Assembly: GCA_024695315.1 (NCBI GenBank)
Contig: JAILIJ010000163.1
Span: forward strand, 1-9,980
Origin: Bacteroidaceae bacterium
Lineage (GTDB): Bacteria > Bacteroidota > Bacteroidia > Bacteroidales > Bacteroidaceae
Direction of reading: 5' to 3'
DNA length: 9,980 bases
A program made the position numbers and the translations under genes. Shown piece after piece: positions 1-5,616 of this stretch (the stretch's first letter is position 1; every line of letters begins with the position of its first letter). Under the pieces are notes generated by a model. That model was not told the DNA's origin. It worked only from the letters and a program-made list of their open reading frames with translations, and ran no database searches.

Positions 1-386
1 TCAACAGGGCAGTTCCAAAAACCACGAAGTGGCATTTCCATGTTGGATTGTCCTGAACAGAACCATACTTCACCGATGAGCACATTTTCAAGAACCACAG
101 TTTCACCATCTCCCTGTATGGAGATAGACTTTGCATCATAGCTTGCAGAAGGAGTCTCTATTTGAAGATCCCATCTTCCGCTTTGTGAATCGGCCTTTGA
201 ACTATAACGTTTGTTATTCCAAGATACGTTAACTTGAATTGTTGAGTTCGGTTTTGCCCATCCCCATAGTTTGGCTTGTGACTTTTGCTGAAGCACCATA
301 TTTGAACCAATGATGTCTGGCAGTTCTAATGATTGTGCAGTCATATTTGCAAGGCACATGAATAAAAGTATAAGGTATTTCTTCAT
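1..386 (-). CDS. Sialate O-acetylesterase-like SGNH esterase, N-terminal part (runs off the window)
   Basis: The first 128 codons of a secreted carbohydrate esterase are visible; the rest lies before position 1. Residues 1-17 form a signal peptide (MKKYLILLFMCLANMTA, cleavage likely just before Gln18). Then comes a beta-rich N-terminal domain with the family opening LPDIIGSNMVLQQ (about 22-34), and after that the block GEVWFCSGQSNMEMPL (105-120). GQSNM is the SGNH block I that carries the nucleophile, here Ser114. This pattern is characteristic of the 9-O-acetyl sialate esterase family, whose Bacteroidetes members also include acetylesterases acting on plant polysaccharides, so the substrate is open. 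Members are usually 450-700 residues, so most of the enzyme is missing here. Periplasmic location is inferred from the signal peptide. A TAnnTTTG promoter box lies about 40 bp upstream. An AraC regulator precedes it on the same strand and may control it, which is inferred from position only. Confidence 0.88.
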   Translation of the reverse strand, partial: MKKYLILLFMCLANMTAQSLELPDIIGSNMVLQQKSQAKLWGWAKPNSTIQVNVSWNNKRYSSKADSQSGRWDLQIETPSASYDAKSISIQGDGETVVLENVLIGEVWFCSGQSNMEMPLRGFWNCPV

Positions 387-426
387 AATAATGAAAAGAT
401 AGTAAGGTTTGTTTTTGTTTACTCTG

Positions 427-434
427 CAAAAATA
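427..434 (-). promoter_or_regulatory. Putative Bacteroidetes -7 promoter box for the esterase gene
   Basis: Read on the minus strand this is TATTTTTG followed by C, a full match to the Bacteroidetes sigma-ABfr -7 consensus TAnnTTTG. It sits about 40 bp before the esterase ATG, giving a leader of roughly 35 nt. No clear TTTG -33 element is visible at the expected distance, so activity may need an activator. The terminator at 562-590 upstream makes independent transcription of the esterase more likely. Confidence 0.5.
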
Positions 435-561
435 CGTAATTAAAAATCCATTCTCTATACTTTTTTTGCTTAATAATGATATTTATTTGACAAAATGAAA
501 AAAATGCGTATGTTTCATTATGTGGTATTTGTTAAACTACGTATAAATGGCCTTTTCACAC

Positions 562-590
562 AAAAATCCCACAGATTGTTATCCGTGGGA
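562..590 (-). terminator. Intrinsic terminator downstream of the AraC gene
   Basis: The arms TCCCAC (567-572) and GTGGGA (585-590) pair. After one mismatch GAT pairs with ATC around a TGTT loop. On the minus strand the hairpin is followed at once by TTTTT (566-562), the usual form of a rho-independent terminator. It lies about 210 bp after the AraC stop and before the esterase promoter box. The plus strand has only a broken T-run, so termination in that direction would be weaker. Confidence 0.65.
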
Positions 591-802
591 ATTATTATTA
601 TTTTTACGTGTTGGAAGTAATTGGATGAAAGTTAAAATCAATCTTTGGATTGTGTGAAAAAGATGATCGTTGAAGCGGAAATTGTTCCGCGTACATATTC
701 ATTTTTCTCTTTTTACTTCCATATTTCTTTACAAGAATTACTCTTTAAGTTTCTGCAAGTGAGGTTTTACCACATTTGTAAAACTTGAGTAATAATTTCC
801 AA
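591..802. other. Gene-free 3' region of the AraC gene with two small hairpins
   Basis: No coding region or RNA gene is recognisable. Two inverted repeats are visible. GCGGAA (675-680) and TTCCGC (685-690) pair around ATTG. GTTTTAC (764-770) and GTAAAAC (778-784) pair around a 7-nt loop, just 19 bp beyond the AraC stop codon. Neither has a good U-run, so they are probably mRNA 3'-end structures, not terminators. Function is unknown. Confidence 0.4.
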
Positions 803-1744
803 TTAGATTATTACCTTTTTCTTATGAGTAGTGTCTTTTTTCTTTATGGCTTGTTGTCTTACAAAACAAGAATTTGCGTTGTCTCTGTAATCTGCGCGGA
901 AAGCACTAGGAGTACATCCCTTTCTATTTTTGAAGATACGGTTGAAATTGGAGATATTGTTAAAACCGCAATCATAACAGATTTCTATTATTGGAGTTAT
1001 CGTATCGGCAAGTTTTCGTGCTGCATGTCCTAACCTTATGTCTATAATATAATCAGACAGACTTCGCCCTGTTCTTAGTTTGAAGAATCTACTGAAGGAT
1101 GTTGGTGTCATTCCTACAAGTTCACCTAATGTGGTGAGACGAATCTCGTTCTTGTAGTTTTTGTTGATATAGTCTTCGATTTTTTTTACTCGTCGACTAT
1201 CTACTTCATCTATAGAATAAGTGAACGAACCACTAGCTAAGGTATGGCATTCATCCTGGAGGGATAGTTCGTACAGAAGTTCATATAATTTTAGCAAACG
1301 ATAGAACCCTGCTTCGGTATCCATGATTTCCATAATCTTAGGACGCATGGCTTCACATACATGTGCATCGAAAGAAATGCCCTTTTTAGAGTTCTCTATT
1401 AGTTTTTTCAAAGGGGCACATTGGGTCTTCTGCAATAGTGCTTTACTCAATAGATCGGTTGGGAATTGTATCATAATCTCATGGACATTTTGCATCTTAC
1501 ACTCATTCTGTTCCCATCCATGTTCCAATTCCGCTCCGATGAGTACAAGGTCATATTTGCCCAGTATTTCTATACAGTCACCAACTATTCGTTTGGCGCC
1601 TTCTCCATTCTCTATGAAGTTAAGTTCCAGTACTTCATGCTTATGCAGAGGATAATCAAAACTGTCTTTTATGCGTTCAGCAAGGTAAAAACAGTCACTC
1701 TCTTTCAATGGTGTTATTTCTTGTAGTATGTAGCTATTGTCCAT
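803..1744 (-). CDS. AraC-family transcriptional regulator with N-terminal cupin-like sensor domain
   Basis: A 313-residue cytoplasmic DNA-binding regulator. Residues about 20-100 form the AraC-type cupin sensor: HKHEVLELNFIENGEG (34-49) is the usual His-rich beta-barrel entry, and a second His lies in ELEHGW (72-77). Residues about 183-285 are the tandem helix-turn-helix AraC domain. RRVKKIEDYINKNYKNEI leads into LGELVGMTPTSFSRFFK (206-222), and the second unit carries the signature IIEICYDCGFNNISNFNRIFK (252-272) followed by the hallmark G-TPSAFR (276-283). About 30 basic residues follow the domain, longer than usual. The ligand is unknown; members of this type in Bacteroidales often sit beside carbohydrate genes. 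A TAnnTTTG box 30 bp before the ATG suggests monocistronic transcription ending at 562-590. The esterase gene downstream is a candidate target by position only. Confidence 0.9.
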   Translation of the reverse strand: MDNSYILQEITPLKESDCFYLAERIKDSFDYPLHKHEVLELNFIENGEGAKRIVGDCIEILGKYDLVLIGAELEHGWEQNECKMQNVHEIMIQFPTDLLSKALLQKTQCAPLKKLIENSKKGISFDAHVCEAMRPKIMEIMDTEAGFYRLLKLYELLYELSLQDECHTLASGSFTYSIDEVDSRRVKKIEDYINKNYKNEIRLTTLGELVGMTPTSFSRFFKLRTGRSLSDYIIDIRLGHAARKLADTITPIIEICYDCGFNNISNFNRIFKNRKGCTPSAFRADYRDNANSCFVRQQAIKKKDTTHKKKVII

Positions 1745-1774
1745 GTTCGTTTTTCGGTATTATTTTTCTTTATG

Positions 1775-1782
1775 CAAATATA
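1775..1782 (-). promoter_or_regulatory. Putative -7 promoter box for the AraC gene
   Basis: The minus strand reads TATATTTGC, a full TAnnTTTG match, 31 bp before the AraC ATG. A good TTTG -33 element is not visible. The predicted leader is about 25 nt and A-rich, as is usual for Bacteroidetes mRNAs that lack a Shine-Dalgarno sequence. Confidence 0.5.
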
Positions 1783-1902
1783 CAAATTTTATTTTTCATG
1801 CATAATTTTTAAACATTTTTTTGAGTCCAATTATCAAAAAGACCATGTTTGTGAACAAAAAAGGACGTTTTGGGTGAGTAAAAAACAAATTCGTATAATT
1901 AC

Positions 1903-1930
1903 TGGATAATATGATATTTTATGGATAATA
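1903..1930. repeat. Pair of 9-bp direct repeats upstream of the AraC gene
   Basis: TGGATAATA occurs at 1903-1911 and again at 1922-1930, a 19-bp period, about 160 bp upstream of the AraC start. AraC-type proteins usually bind pairs of direct half-sites about two helical turns apart, so this could be an autoregulatory site. The sequence is very AT-rich, so chance is a real alternative. Confidence 0.25.
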
Positions 1931-1975
1931 AAAGATTGTGTTTAGTAGGTAAAAGTGTTGTGAATGATATACAGA

Positions 1976-2007
1976 TTGATTGCCACGATAGTGTAAGAAT
2001 ATGTTTG
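1976..2007 (+). promoter_or_regulatory. Putative plus-strand promoter with no recognisable gene downstream
   Basis: TATGTTTGC (2000-2008) matches TAnnTTTG fully, and TTG at 1976-1978 lies 21 bp upstream, close to the usual -33 to -7 spacing. The predicted transcription start is near 2014. It falls beside the palindrome TTGTTA-T-TAACAA (2016-2028), which could act as an operator. No plus-strand gene follows, so the product would be a non-coding or antisense RNA, or the match is fortuitous. Confidence 0.3.
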
Positions 2008-2075
2008 CGGAACATTTGTTATTAACAAAACTTATCGTCATTCTAACTCTTTCCAAGACTTAAATAATATATAGT

Positions 2076-2106
2076 AAAAACGCATCATCCCTTTAAGAAT
2101 GATGCG
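2076..2106 (-). terminator. Strong minus-strand intrinsic terminator preceded by a four-codon ORF
   Basis: CGCATCAT (2081-2088) and ATGATGCG (2099-2106) form a perfect 8-bp stem around a 10-nt loop. On the minus strand it is followed by TTTTT and further T-rich sequence (from 2080 downward). Four bases before the stem ends a tiny minus-strand ORF, ATG-TTA-GTT-AAT-TAG (2125-2111), with AGGAG two bases before its ATG. The terminator most likely ends the transcript that starts upstream of the 62-residue gene, which would then have a 3' region of about 320 nt. Confidence 0.7.
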
Positions 2107-2190
2107 CCTACTAATTAACTAACATTTCTCCTAATTATTCGCTACTTATTATATTCATATAATTCTTGGGATGATGAATAATAATGGTTA

Positions 2191-2220
2191 GAAGTTTATA
2201 GTTGGTAACAACTATACTTC
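2191..2220. other. Strong hairpin in the gene-free region
   Basis: The arms at 2191-2204 and 2209-2220 pair over 12 bp (GAAGT then ATAGTTG, with a TT bulge on the left arm) around the loop GTAA. There is no coding sequence here. It lies inside the presumed 3' region of the small gene at 2399-2587. It could be an RNA stability element or part of a small RNA; nothing identifies it. Confidence 0.4.
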
Positions 2221-2279
2221 CCCTTTTATATATATGCTATTGTATATTTGTCTGTATTATAGTACTTATCTCGTTCTCA

Positions 2280-2345
2280 TTTTGATTTCCAAAGGCCCTG
2301 ATCTATGCCCATCACTATAGGAATAGACCAGGGCGGGAATCAAAA
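2280..2345. other. Long hairpin of about 23 bp, structured RNA element
   Basis: The outer stem pairs 2280-2290 with 2335-2345 (TTTTGATTTCC against GGGAATCAAAA, with one G-T wobble). The inner stem pairs 2295-2306 with 2323-2334 (GCCCTG and TCTAT against ATAGA and CAGGGC, with one A-C mismatch). A 4-nt bulge AAAG separates the stems and the terminal loop is 16 nt. Neither strand has a T-run after it, so it is not a simple terminator. A TATATTTG promoter-like box at 2243-2250 could drive plus-strand transcription through it. I do not recognise a known RNA family. Confidence 0.45.
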
Positions 2346-2398
2346 AAAATATGATGAACAAGAATAAGCTTTTTTTGTTTTCTTTTTATTGTGGATTG

Positions 2399-2587
2399 TT
2401 AAAAGTTTTCTGCCAGTGTTTTATTTACTGAGTCAGCAAACTCTGAATATGTTGATGTCTGATAAACGTTATCAGAACTTGTTAATTCTATATTTTCGTT
2501 TTCTGTTGTATCTAAATTCTTTTGTGGAATCATGGAAATTAAAAAGATAGATACGTAGAATAATACAAAGTAAAATAATGCTTTCAT
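2399..2587 (-). CDS. Small exported or membrane-anchored protein of unknown function
   Basis: A 62-residue protein I do not recognise. Residues 1-21 (MKALFYFVLFYVSIFLISMI) are a Lys-started hydrophobic stretch fitting an uncleaved signal anchor or a signal peptide. The remaining 41 residues are polar, acidic and rich in Ser, Thr and Asn, with no cysteine, so it is not a lipoprotein. Support for it being real: the charge pattern is typical of exported proteins, AGGGGC lies about 6 nt upstream of the ATG, and a TAnnTTTG box lies about 160 bp upstream with nothing else to serve. Against it: it is short and has no known homologue that I can name. The mRNA probably continues through the hairpins to the terminator at 2076-2106. 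Confidence 0.5.
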   Translation of the reverse strand: MKALFYFVLFYVSIFLISMIPQKNLDTTENENIELTSSDNVYQTSTYSEFADSVNKTLAENF

Positions 2588-2745
2588 AATGTGCCCCTAT
2601 TTAAAATTTGCTACTCTGTTATTTGGAAGGACCTTGGTTGGTAAAAGGATGTCTATCCGTTTTGCTTATGGAAGGTTCCTGATTTTGGTAAGGAAGTCTG
2701 AATAAAAATTCTATTACTTATTGACTTGTTTTCCTTTTGACACTG

Positions 2746-2753
2746 CAAATTTA
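2746..2753 (-). promoter_or_regulatory. Putative -7 promoter box for the 62-residue gene
   Basis: The minus strand reads TAAATTTGC, a full TAnnTTTG match. Transcription would start near 2739, giving a leader of about 150 nt before the ATG at 2587. That leader contains a small inverted repeat GGAT-AGAC-ATCC (near 2650) and no other ORF of note. No clear TTTG -33 element is seen. Confidence 0.45.
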
Positions 2754-2960
2754 TAAACTTAACGAGAATAAACATGTCATTTTAACCTCAATTTATTTCA
2801 TTTTAACGGCGATGTGCTGTTTTGTTAGTCTCAAATGTGCTCAAAGTGACAGAATGAGACAATAAAATGCTAAAATGTTGTTGTGTTTGGGAAAATTGTG
2901 TGATTTTGCGGTTGTACGTTTTTGCATTTATATGGTTTTGCGTTTAGGATGGATTGGGCA

Positions 2961-2995
2961 TTTTTACTATTCTCAAACTACTTTCGAAACTTAAA
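2961..2995 (+). repeat. Dispersed repeat copy A, box 1
   Basis: This 35-bp block matches 7504-7538 at 29 of 35 positions by direct comparison. A perfectly identical 20-bp core, AACTACTTTCGAAACTTAAA, lies at 2976-2995 and 7519-7538, and both blocks open with TTTTTACT. The core contains the palindrome TTTCGAAA. The surrounding 2754-3497 stretch holds no recognisable gene, only this box, box 2, and AT-rich sequence. Confidence 0.75.
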
Positions 2996-3240
2996 ATTCA
3001 TAATTTATTACAGTATGTCTTGTTGAATAAGTGTCTTATGCAAAAACAATATTTTTTTTCTGTAATTATGATATGGGGGCGTTTGACTTAATTAAAAGCC
3101 GATAAAACATCTTCGCATATGAATATAATGTGGGTTCTCATATTATGATTTGTATGATCATCTGGAGATATCCGTCAAATTAAGAATCTAATGGAATGAG
3201 AATAGGATTTCTTACACGTAAAATTAAGGCTCGTTGGCAA

Positions 3241-3289
3241 TACGAATGAATTACGAAGGTAATACGAAGCGTTACCGAAGGATGTGGGG
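3241..3289 (+). repeat. Dispersed repeat copy A, box 2: 11-bp tandem units
   Basis: Four consecutive units of exactly 11 bp: TACGAATGAAT, TACGAAGGTAA, TACGAAGCGTT and ACCGAAGGATG (3241-3284), followed by TGGGG. Positions 3252-3284 match 7823-7855 at 30 of 33 positions. The shared core is (T)AC-GAAG repeating once per DNA helical turn. It is not obviously coding and I do not recognise it as a known element. Confidence 0.7.
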
Positions 3290-3497
3290 GATATAAGTCT
3301 GTTTTCTCTGGCGCACTATTCAAGCTATTGTAATTCCACTTTCAAGCTTAGTATAGTACCTATGAGGGACGTATTGATCTTTTGCTTCAAACCACAAATT
3401 CAGCTATATTATGGAGATTTAGCTCGATAGTACGGCAGAGGATATGTTTTCATAAATTGAGGAAAATAATTTTGCTCTTCAATTCAAACCTCATTCA

Positions 3498-3782
3498 TCA
3501 TTTTTTATTCTTTGGCATCTTGTTGAATTTAAATGTTGCAGACAGAAGAACGTAGGCGGGAAGTGAAACGGCACGCGTCTCACGTATACCACGTTCACTG
3601 GTTACGTAGGTTATTGCTTTATATTGACGGAAAATATCTATGGAAGATAGCTTCAAGTCTATTTTGTTTTGTAGGATTGACTTTTGCAAAGAAACATCCC
3701 ATTCACATAAATATTTATTAATTTTGTCATTTGAGTAGCCACTACGCTTCTTGACATAGAAAGTACTTTCCATTTTTTGCAG
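3498..3782 (-). pseudogene. C-terminal stub of an outer-membrane beta-barrel protein
   Basis: About 93 C-terminal residues of a large outer-membrane protein remain (the final part of a 112-residue open frame, from around LQKMESTFYV to FKFNKMPKNKK). The stretch WDVSLQKSILQNKIDLKLSSIDIF followed by RQYKAITYV and RAVSLPAYVLLSATFKF has the alternating strand pattern and aromatic end of the last beta-strands in the TonB-dependent-receptor-like outer-membrane beta-barrel family of Bacteroidetes, whose members usually exceed 700 residues. Everything upstream (plug or carboxypeptidase-regulatory-like domain and most of the barrel) is gone. Homology stops near 3780, and the residues before that (MTIMPWNINMVYIHHVHY) look like read-through of unrelated DNA. 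It is not expected to make a working protein. The neighbour across the junction is an IS remnant. Confidence 0.72.
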
Positions 3783-3789
3783 GTAATGT

Positions 3790-3811
3790 ACATGATGTAT
3801 ATACACCATGT
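3790..3811. repeat. 22-bp near-perfect palindrome at the junction of two gene remnants
   Basis: Left arm ACATGATGTAT (3790-3800) and right arm ATACACCATGT (3801-3811) are inverted copies with one mismatch and no spacer. It lies in the roughly 50 bp between the end of beta-barrel homology and the start of transposase homology. It might be an operator, a cruciform that promoted the deletion, or a leftover of a lost element. Confidence 0.5.
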
Positions 3812-3833
3812 TTATATTCCACGGCATGATTGT

Positions 3834-3980
3834 CATATCTCCACTGGAAAGATGGGAGGAATAAACAACAAGATAAAAGTGATGAAGATGAATGCGTATG
3901 GACTCAGAGACGAAGAGTATTTTAAGCTTCGACTCTATGCTCTACATGATTGCCGTATCACTCGAAATGTCGGATGAGCC
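3834..3980 (+). pseudogene. C-terminal stub and right end of an IS transposase (ISL3/ISAon1-like)
   Basis: The last 48 or so residues of a DDE transposase are readable: STGKMGGINNKIKVMK, then AYGLRDEEYFKLRLYALHD and CRITRNVG followed by TGA (3975-3977). The motif E/G-x-x-NNKIKV-K-x-AYG-RD is the conserved C-terminal tail of ISL3-type transposases; here the usual Glu in GKMEG is replaced by Gly, which would remove the last acidic residue of the catalytic triad if that alignment is right. The right end of the element is probably 3980: read inward it begins GGCTCATCCGACATTTCGAG, overlapping the stop codon, as expected for a terminal inverted repeat. The left end and about 90 percent of the gene are missing. 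Methionines upstream at 3777 onward belong to unrelated junction DNA. Confidence 0.75.
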
Positions 3981-4103
3981 GAAAATTTTCGATAATCGCT
4001 TAAATAAATATGTGTGATTGATATTTAGATATAGTCCTTTAGTCTACGTTAATAATTTATTCAAGGTTAAATATCAAGGAATAATATCTATTGAGCAACT
4101 TAG

Positions 4104-4135
4104 TTTTAATATCTCGATGAAAACATGTATATTTG
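4104..4135 (+). promoter_or_regulatory. Putative promoter for the DUF554 gene
   Basis: TATATTTG (4128-4135) matches TAnnTTTG, with a TTTT (4104-4107) 20 bp upstream standing in for the TTTG -33 element. The predicted start near 4142 gives a leader of about 20 nt before the ATG at 4161. The leader is AT-rich with no Shine-Dalgarno sequence. The sequence between the IS end (3980) and here shows nothing else. Confidence 0.5.
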
Positions 4136-4160
4136 TACGGTGATTATTTAATGAAACATA

Positions 4161-4868
4161 ATGTTAGGAACAATAGTAAATACAGCAACAATTCTTGTTG
4201 GTGGCGCTTTTGGCGCTATCGTTCGTGAAGGGATAGGAGAGAAGTATAAGAAGTCCATGTTTAACGCACTTGGATTGGCTTGCCTTGTGCTTGGAGCTAA
4301 CGCCTCGTTGTCAAATATGGGCAAGAGTGAATATCCTGTATTGTTTATTATTAGTCTTGCAATAGGTGGACTGATTGGCACGCGACTCGACTTTGCTGGT
4401 AGATTGGACCGACTGAATGCCAAGATAAATGCAAAGAAAAAGAGTGATAATAATAGTCTTGAGGGGCTTGTGACTGGATTATTATTGTATTGTATAGGCA
4501 CTTTCAGTATTATTGGCCCAGTATTGTCATGTTTATCACCCAGCCACGGTTGGGCGTTCAACGAGCCTGGCAATACTTATCTATATACTAATGCCACTCT
4601 TGACTTGGTGACAAGTGCAGTTTTGGCGGCTTCGTACGGATGGATTATGTTGGCGGCAGCTCCTGTGCTCTTTTGTTGGCAGGGAATGTTTTATTTGATA
4701 GCATATTACTGTGGTGGGGCAATGCCAGAAGCTATGCGCATAGAACTTAGTATAGTTGGAGGAGTTCTCATCATTAGTTCTGGACTAGGAATACTTGGTA
4801 TTAAGGATTGTAAGACTGTCAACCTTTTGCCAAGTTTGCTTGTACCTGTGGTGTTTTACCTTTTTTAG
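4161..4868 (+). CDS. DUF554 family integral membrane protein (YdfK-like)
   Basis: A 235-residue inner-membrane protein of the DUF554 family, whose function is not established. The opening MLGTIVNTATILVGGAFGAI (1-20) is the family N-terminus. LAIGGLIGTRLDFAGRLDRLN (66-86) is the conserved Gly-rich helix followed by the D-x-x-GRL-RL cytoplasmic motif, EGLVTGLLLYCIGTFSIIGP (101-120) is the second conserved block, and GLGILGIKDCKTVNLLPSLLVP (208-229) is the family C-terminus. I count six to seven hydrophobic helices, and the length is normal for the family. It has its own promoter box. An 11-bp AT-only inverted repeat (4861-4871 with 4881-4891) spans its stop codon but lacks a T-run. The gene downstream has a separate promoter-like box, so an operon is not certain. 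Confidence 0.9.
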   Translation: MLGTIVNTATILVGGAFGAIVREGIGEKYKKSMFNALGLACLVLGANASLSNMGKSEYPVLFIISLAIGGLIGTRLDFAGRLDRLNAKINAKKKSDNNSLEGLVTGLLLYCIGTFSIIGPVLSCLSPSHGWAFNEPGNTYLYTNATLDLVTSAVLAASYGWIMLAAAPVLFCWQGMFYLIAYYCGGAMPEAMRIELSIVGGVLIISSGLGILGIKDCKTVNLLPSLLVPVVFYLF

Positions 4869-4926
4869 TTTATACTTAGAAAACTAAAAAACTCGTTCTT
4901 CTTATTTCCTTTTCGTGGAAAATTTA

Positions 4927-4934
4927 TAATTTTG
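4927..4934 (+). promoter_or_regulatory. Putative -7 promoter box for the DUF2461-YiiX gene pair
   Basis: TAATTTTGC matches TAnnTTTG, 23 bp before the ATG at 4957. Upstream TTTC (4905-4908) is a weak -33 candidate. The leader contains AAAAAGAGGA directly before the ATG, a purine-rich possible ribosome site but very close to the start. Confidence 0.45.
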
Positions 4935-4956
4935 CAACTTATTAGTAAAAAGAGGA

Positions 4957-5616
4957 ATGGAACATATACTTGATTTTTTACAGAGATTGTCTGAAAATAA
5001 CAATAAGCCTTGGTTTGACGCAAATAAGCAAGAATATCTTGAGGTGAAAGCTGAGTTTGAAGCTTTCTCGTTGGATTTTATGCATGGCGTAGAGGCTTTT
5101 GACCCAAGGGTGAAGAATTTGGGCATTAAGGACATTAACTACCGCATATATCGTGACGTGAGATTCTCAGATGATAAACGTCCGTATAAGTGGCACATGG
5201 GAGTGTATGTGTGTCCTAAGGGTAAGAAGTCTGGCATGGCGGGATATTACATCCATCTCGAACCTTCGACTGATACATTCTTTATTTGTGCAGGTTTATA
5301 TAATCCTACTAAAGAAGTTATTGCAAGCGTTCGCGACGAGATTTCTTGTAATCCAGAACATTTTCATGCCGTGCTGCAGGAATGTAATGACTTCAATCTG
5401 TCGTGGGATGGAGCTTTGAAGAAGATGCCAAGAGGATTTTCAGAGTCTGATCCTCATAGCGAATATTATAGACTCAAAACTTACGAAATATATAAGCGTG
5501 TTACACGTCAACAGGTCTTGGAAAAAGATTTCCTTTCTATGGCTTTGGCTGATTTAAGACGAACATATAATTATAATGAGACACTTAATAAATGTGTCGA
5601 TTATGTCTATGAATAA
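4957..5616 (+). CDS. DUF2461 family protein (TIGR02453 type)
   Basis: A 219-residue protein of the widespread DUF2461 family, cytoplasmic by its lack of signal or membrane segments; its biochemical role is unknown. Diagnostic blocks are present in order: LQRLSENNNKPWFDANKQEY (8-27), matching the family's L-x-x-L-x-x-NN-x-x-WF-x-x-N-x-x-x-Y; INYRIYRDVRFSDDKRPYK (60-78), the family's hallmark R-x-x-RD-RF-DK-PYK; and GYYIHLEPSTDTFFICAGLYNP (96-117), where the family normally has a Gly-rich beta segment. The C-terminus closes with RRTYNYNETL. Length is typical. The last 8 bases overlap the start of the next gene, so the two are probably translated from one message. Confidence 0.9.
   Translation: MEHILDFLQRLSENNNKPWFDANKQEYLEVKAEFEAFSLDFMHGVEAFDPRVKNLGIKDINYRIYRDVRFSDDKRPYKWHMGVYVCPKGKKSGMAGYYIHLEPSTDTFFICAGLYNPTKEVIASVRDEISCNPEHFHAVLQECNDFNLSWDGALKKMPRGFSESDPHSEYYRLKTYEIYKRVTRQQVLEKDFLSMALADLRRTYNYNETLNKCVDYVYE

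Noticed and set aside
675..690. Hairpin GCGGAA-ATTG-TTCCGC as a terminator of the AraC gene
   Set aside because: Perfect 6-bp stem but no T-run directly after it on either strand; the hairpin at 562-590 is the better terminator.
785..1033. 82-codon plus-strand frame overlapping the AraC 3' end
   Set aside because: It lies antisense to the conserved helix-turn-helix domain and is low-complexity in the rest; no promoter or family match.
1323..1726. Plus-strand open frames of 110 and 86 codons opposite the AraC gene
   Set aside because: They run antisense to a well-supported AraC gene and show no recognisable domain; they are frame shadows.
2351..2431. 26-codon plus-strand ORF starting MMNKNKLFLFSFY
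   Set aside because: It overlaps the end of the 62-residue minus-strand gene, is T-run rich and lacks a ribosome site; probably a shadow.
2600..2740. tRNA or riboswitch in the leader of the 62-residue gene
   Set aside because: No cloverleaf, CCA end or known riboswitch core could be found; only one short 4-bp stem is visible.
3196..3249. 17-codon ORF before box 2 in copy A (MRIGFLTRKIKARWQYE), loosely resembling the 16-codon ORF in copy B
   Set aside because: Only a few positions agree (MR and FL), neither has a ribosome site and the DNA around them is not alignable; likely coincidence.
3777..3836. Met- and Tyr-rich N-terminus shared by the two open frames at the junction (plus MQVMYMMYIHH, minus MTIMPWNINMVYIHH)
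   Set aside because: Both are readings of the near-palindromic junction DNA (3790-3811), which explains the similar residues on both strands; not real starts.
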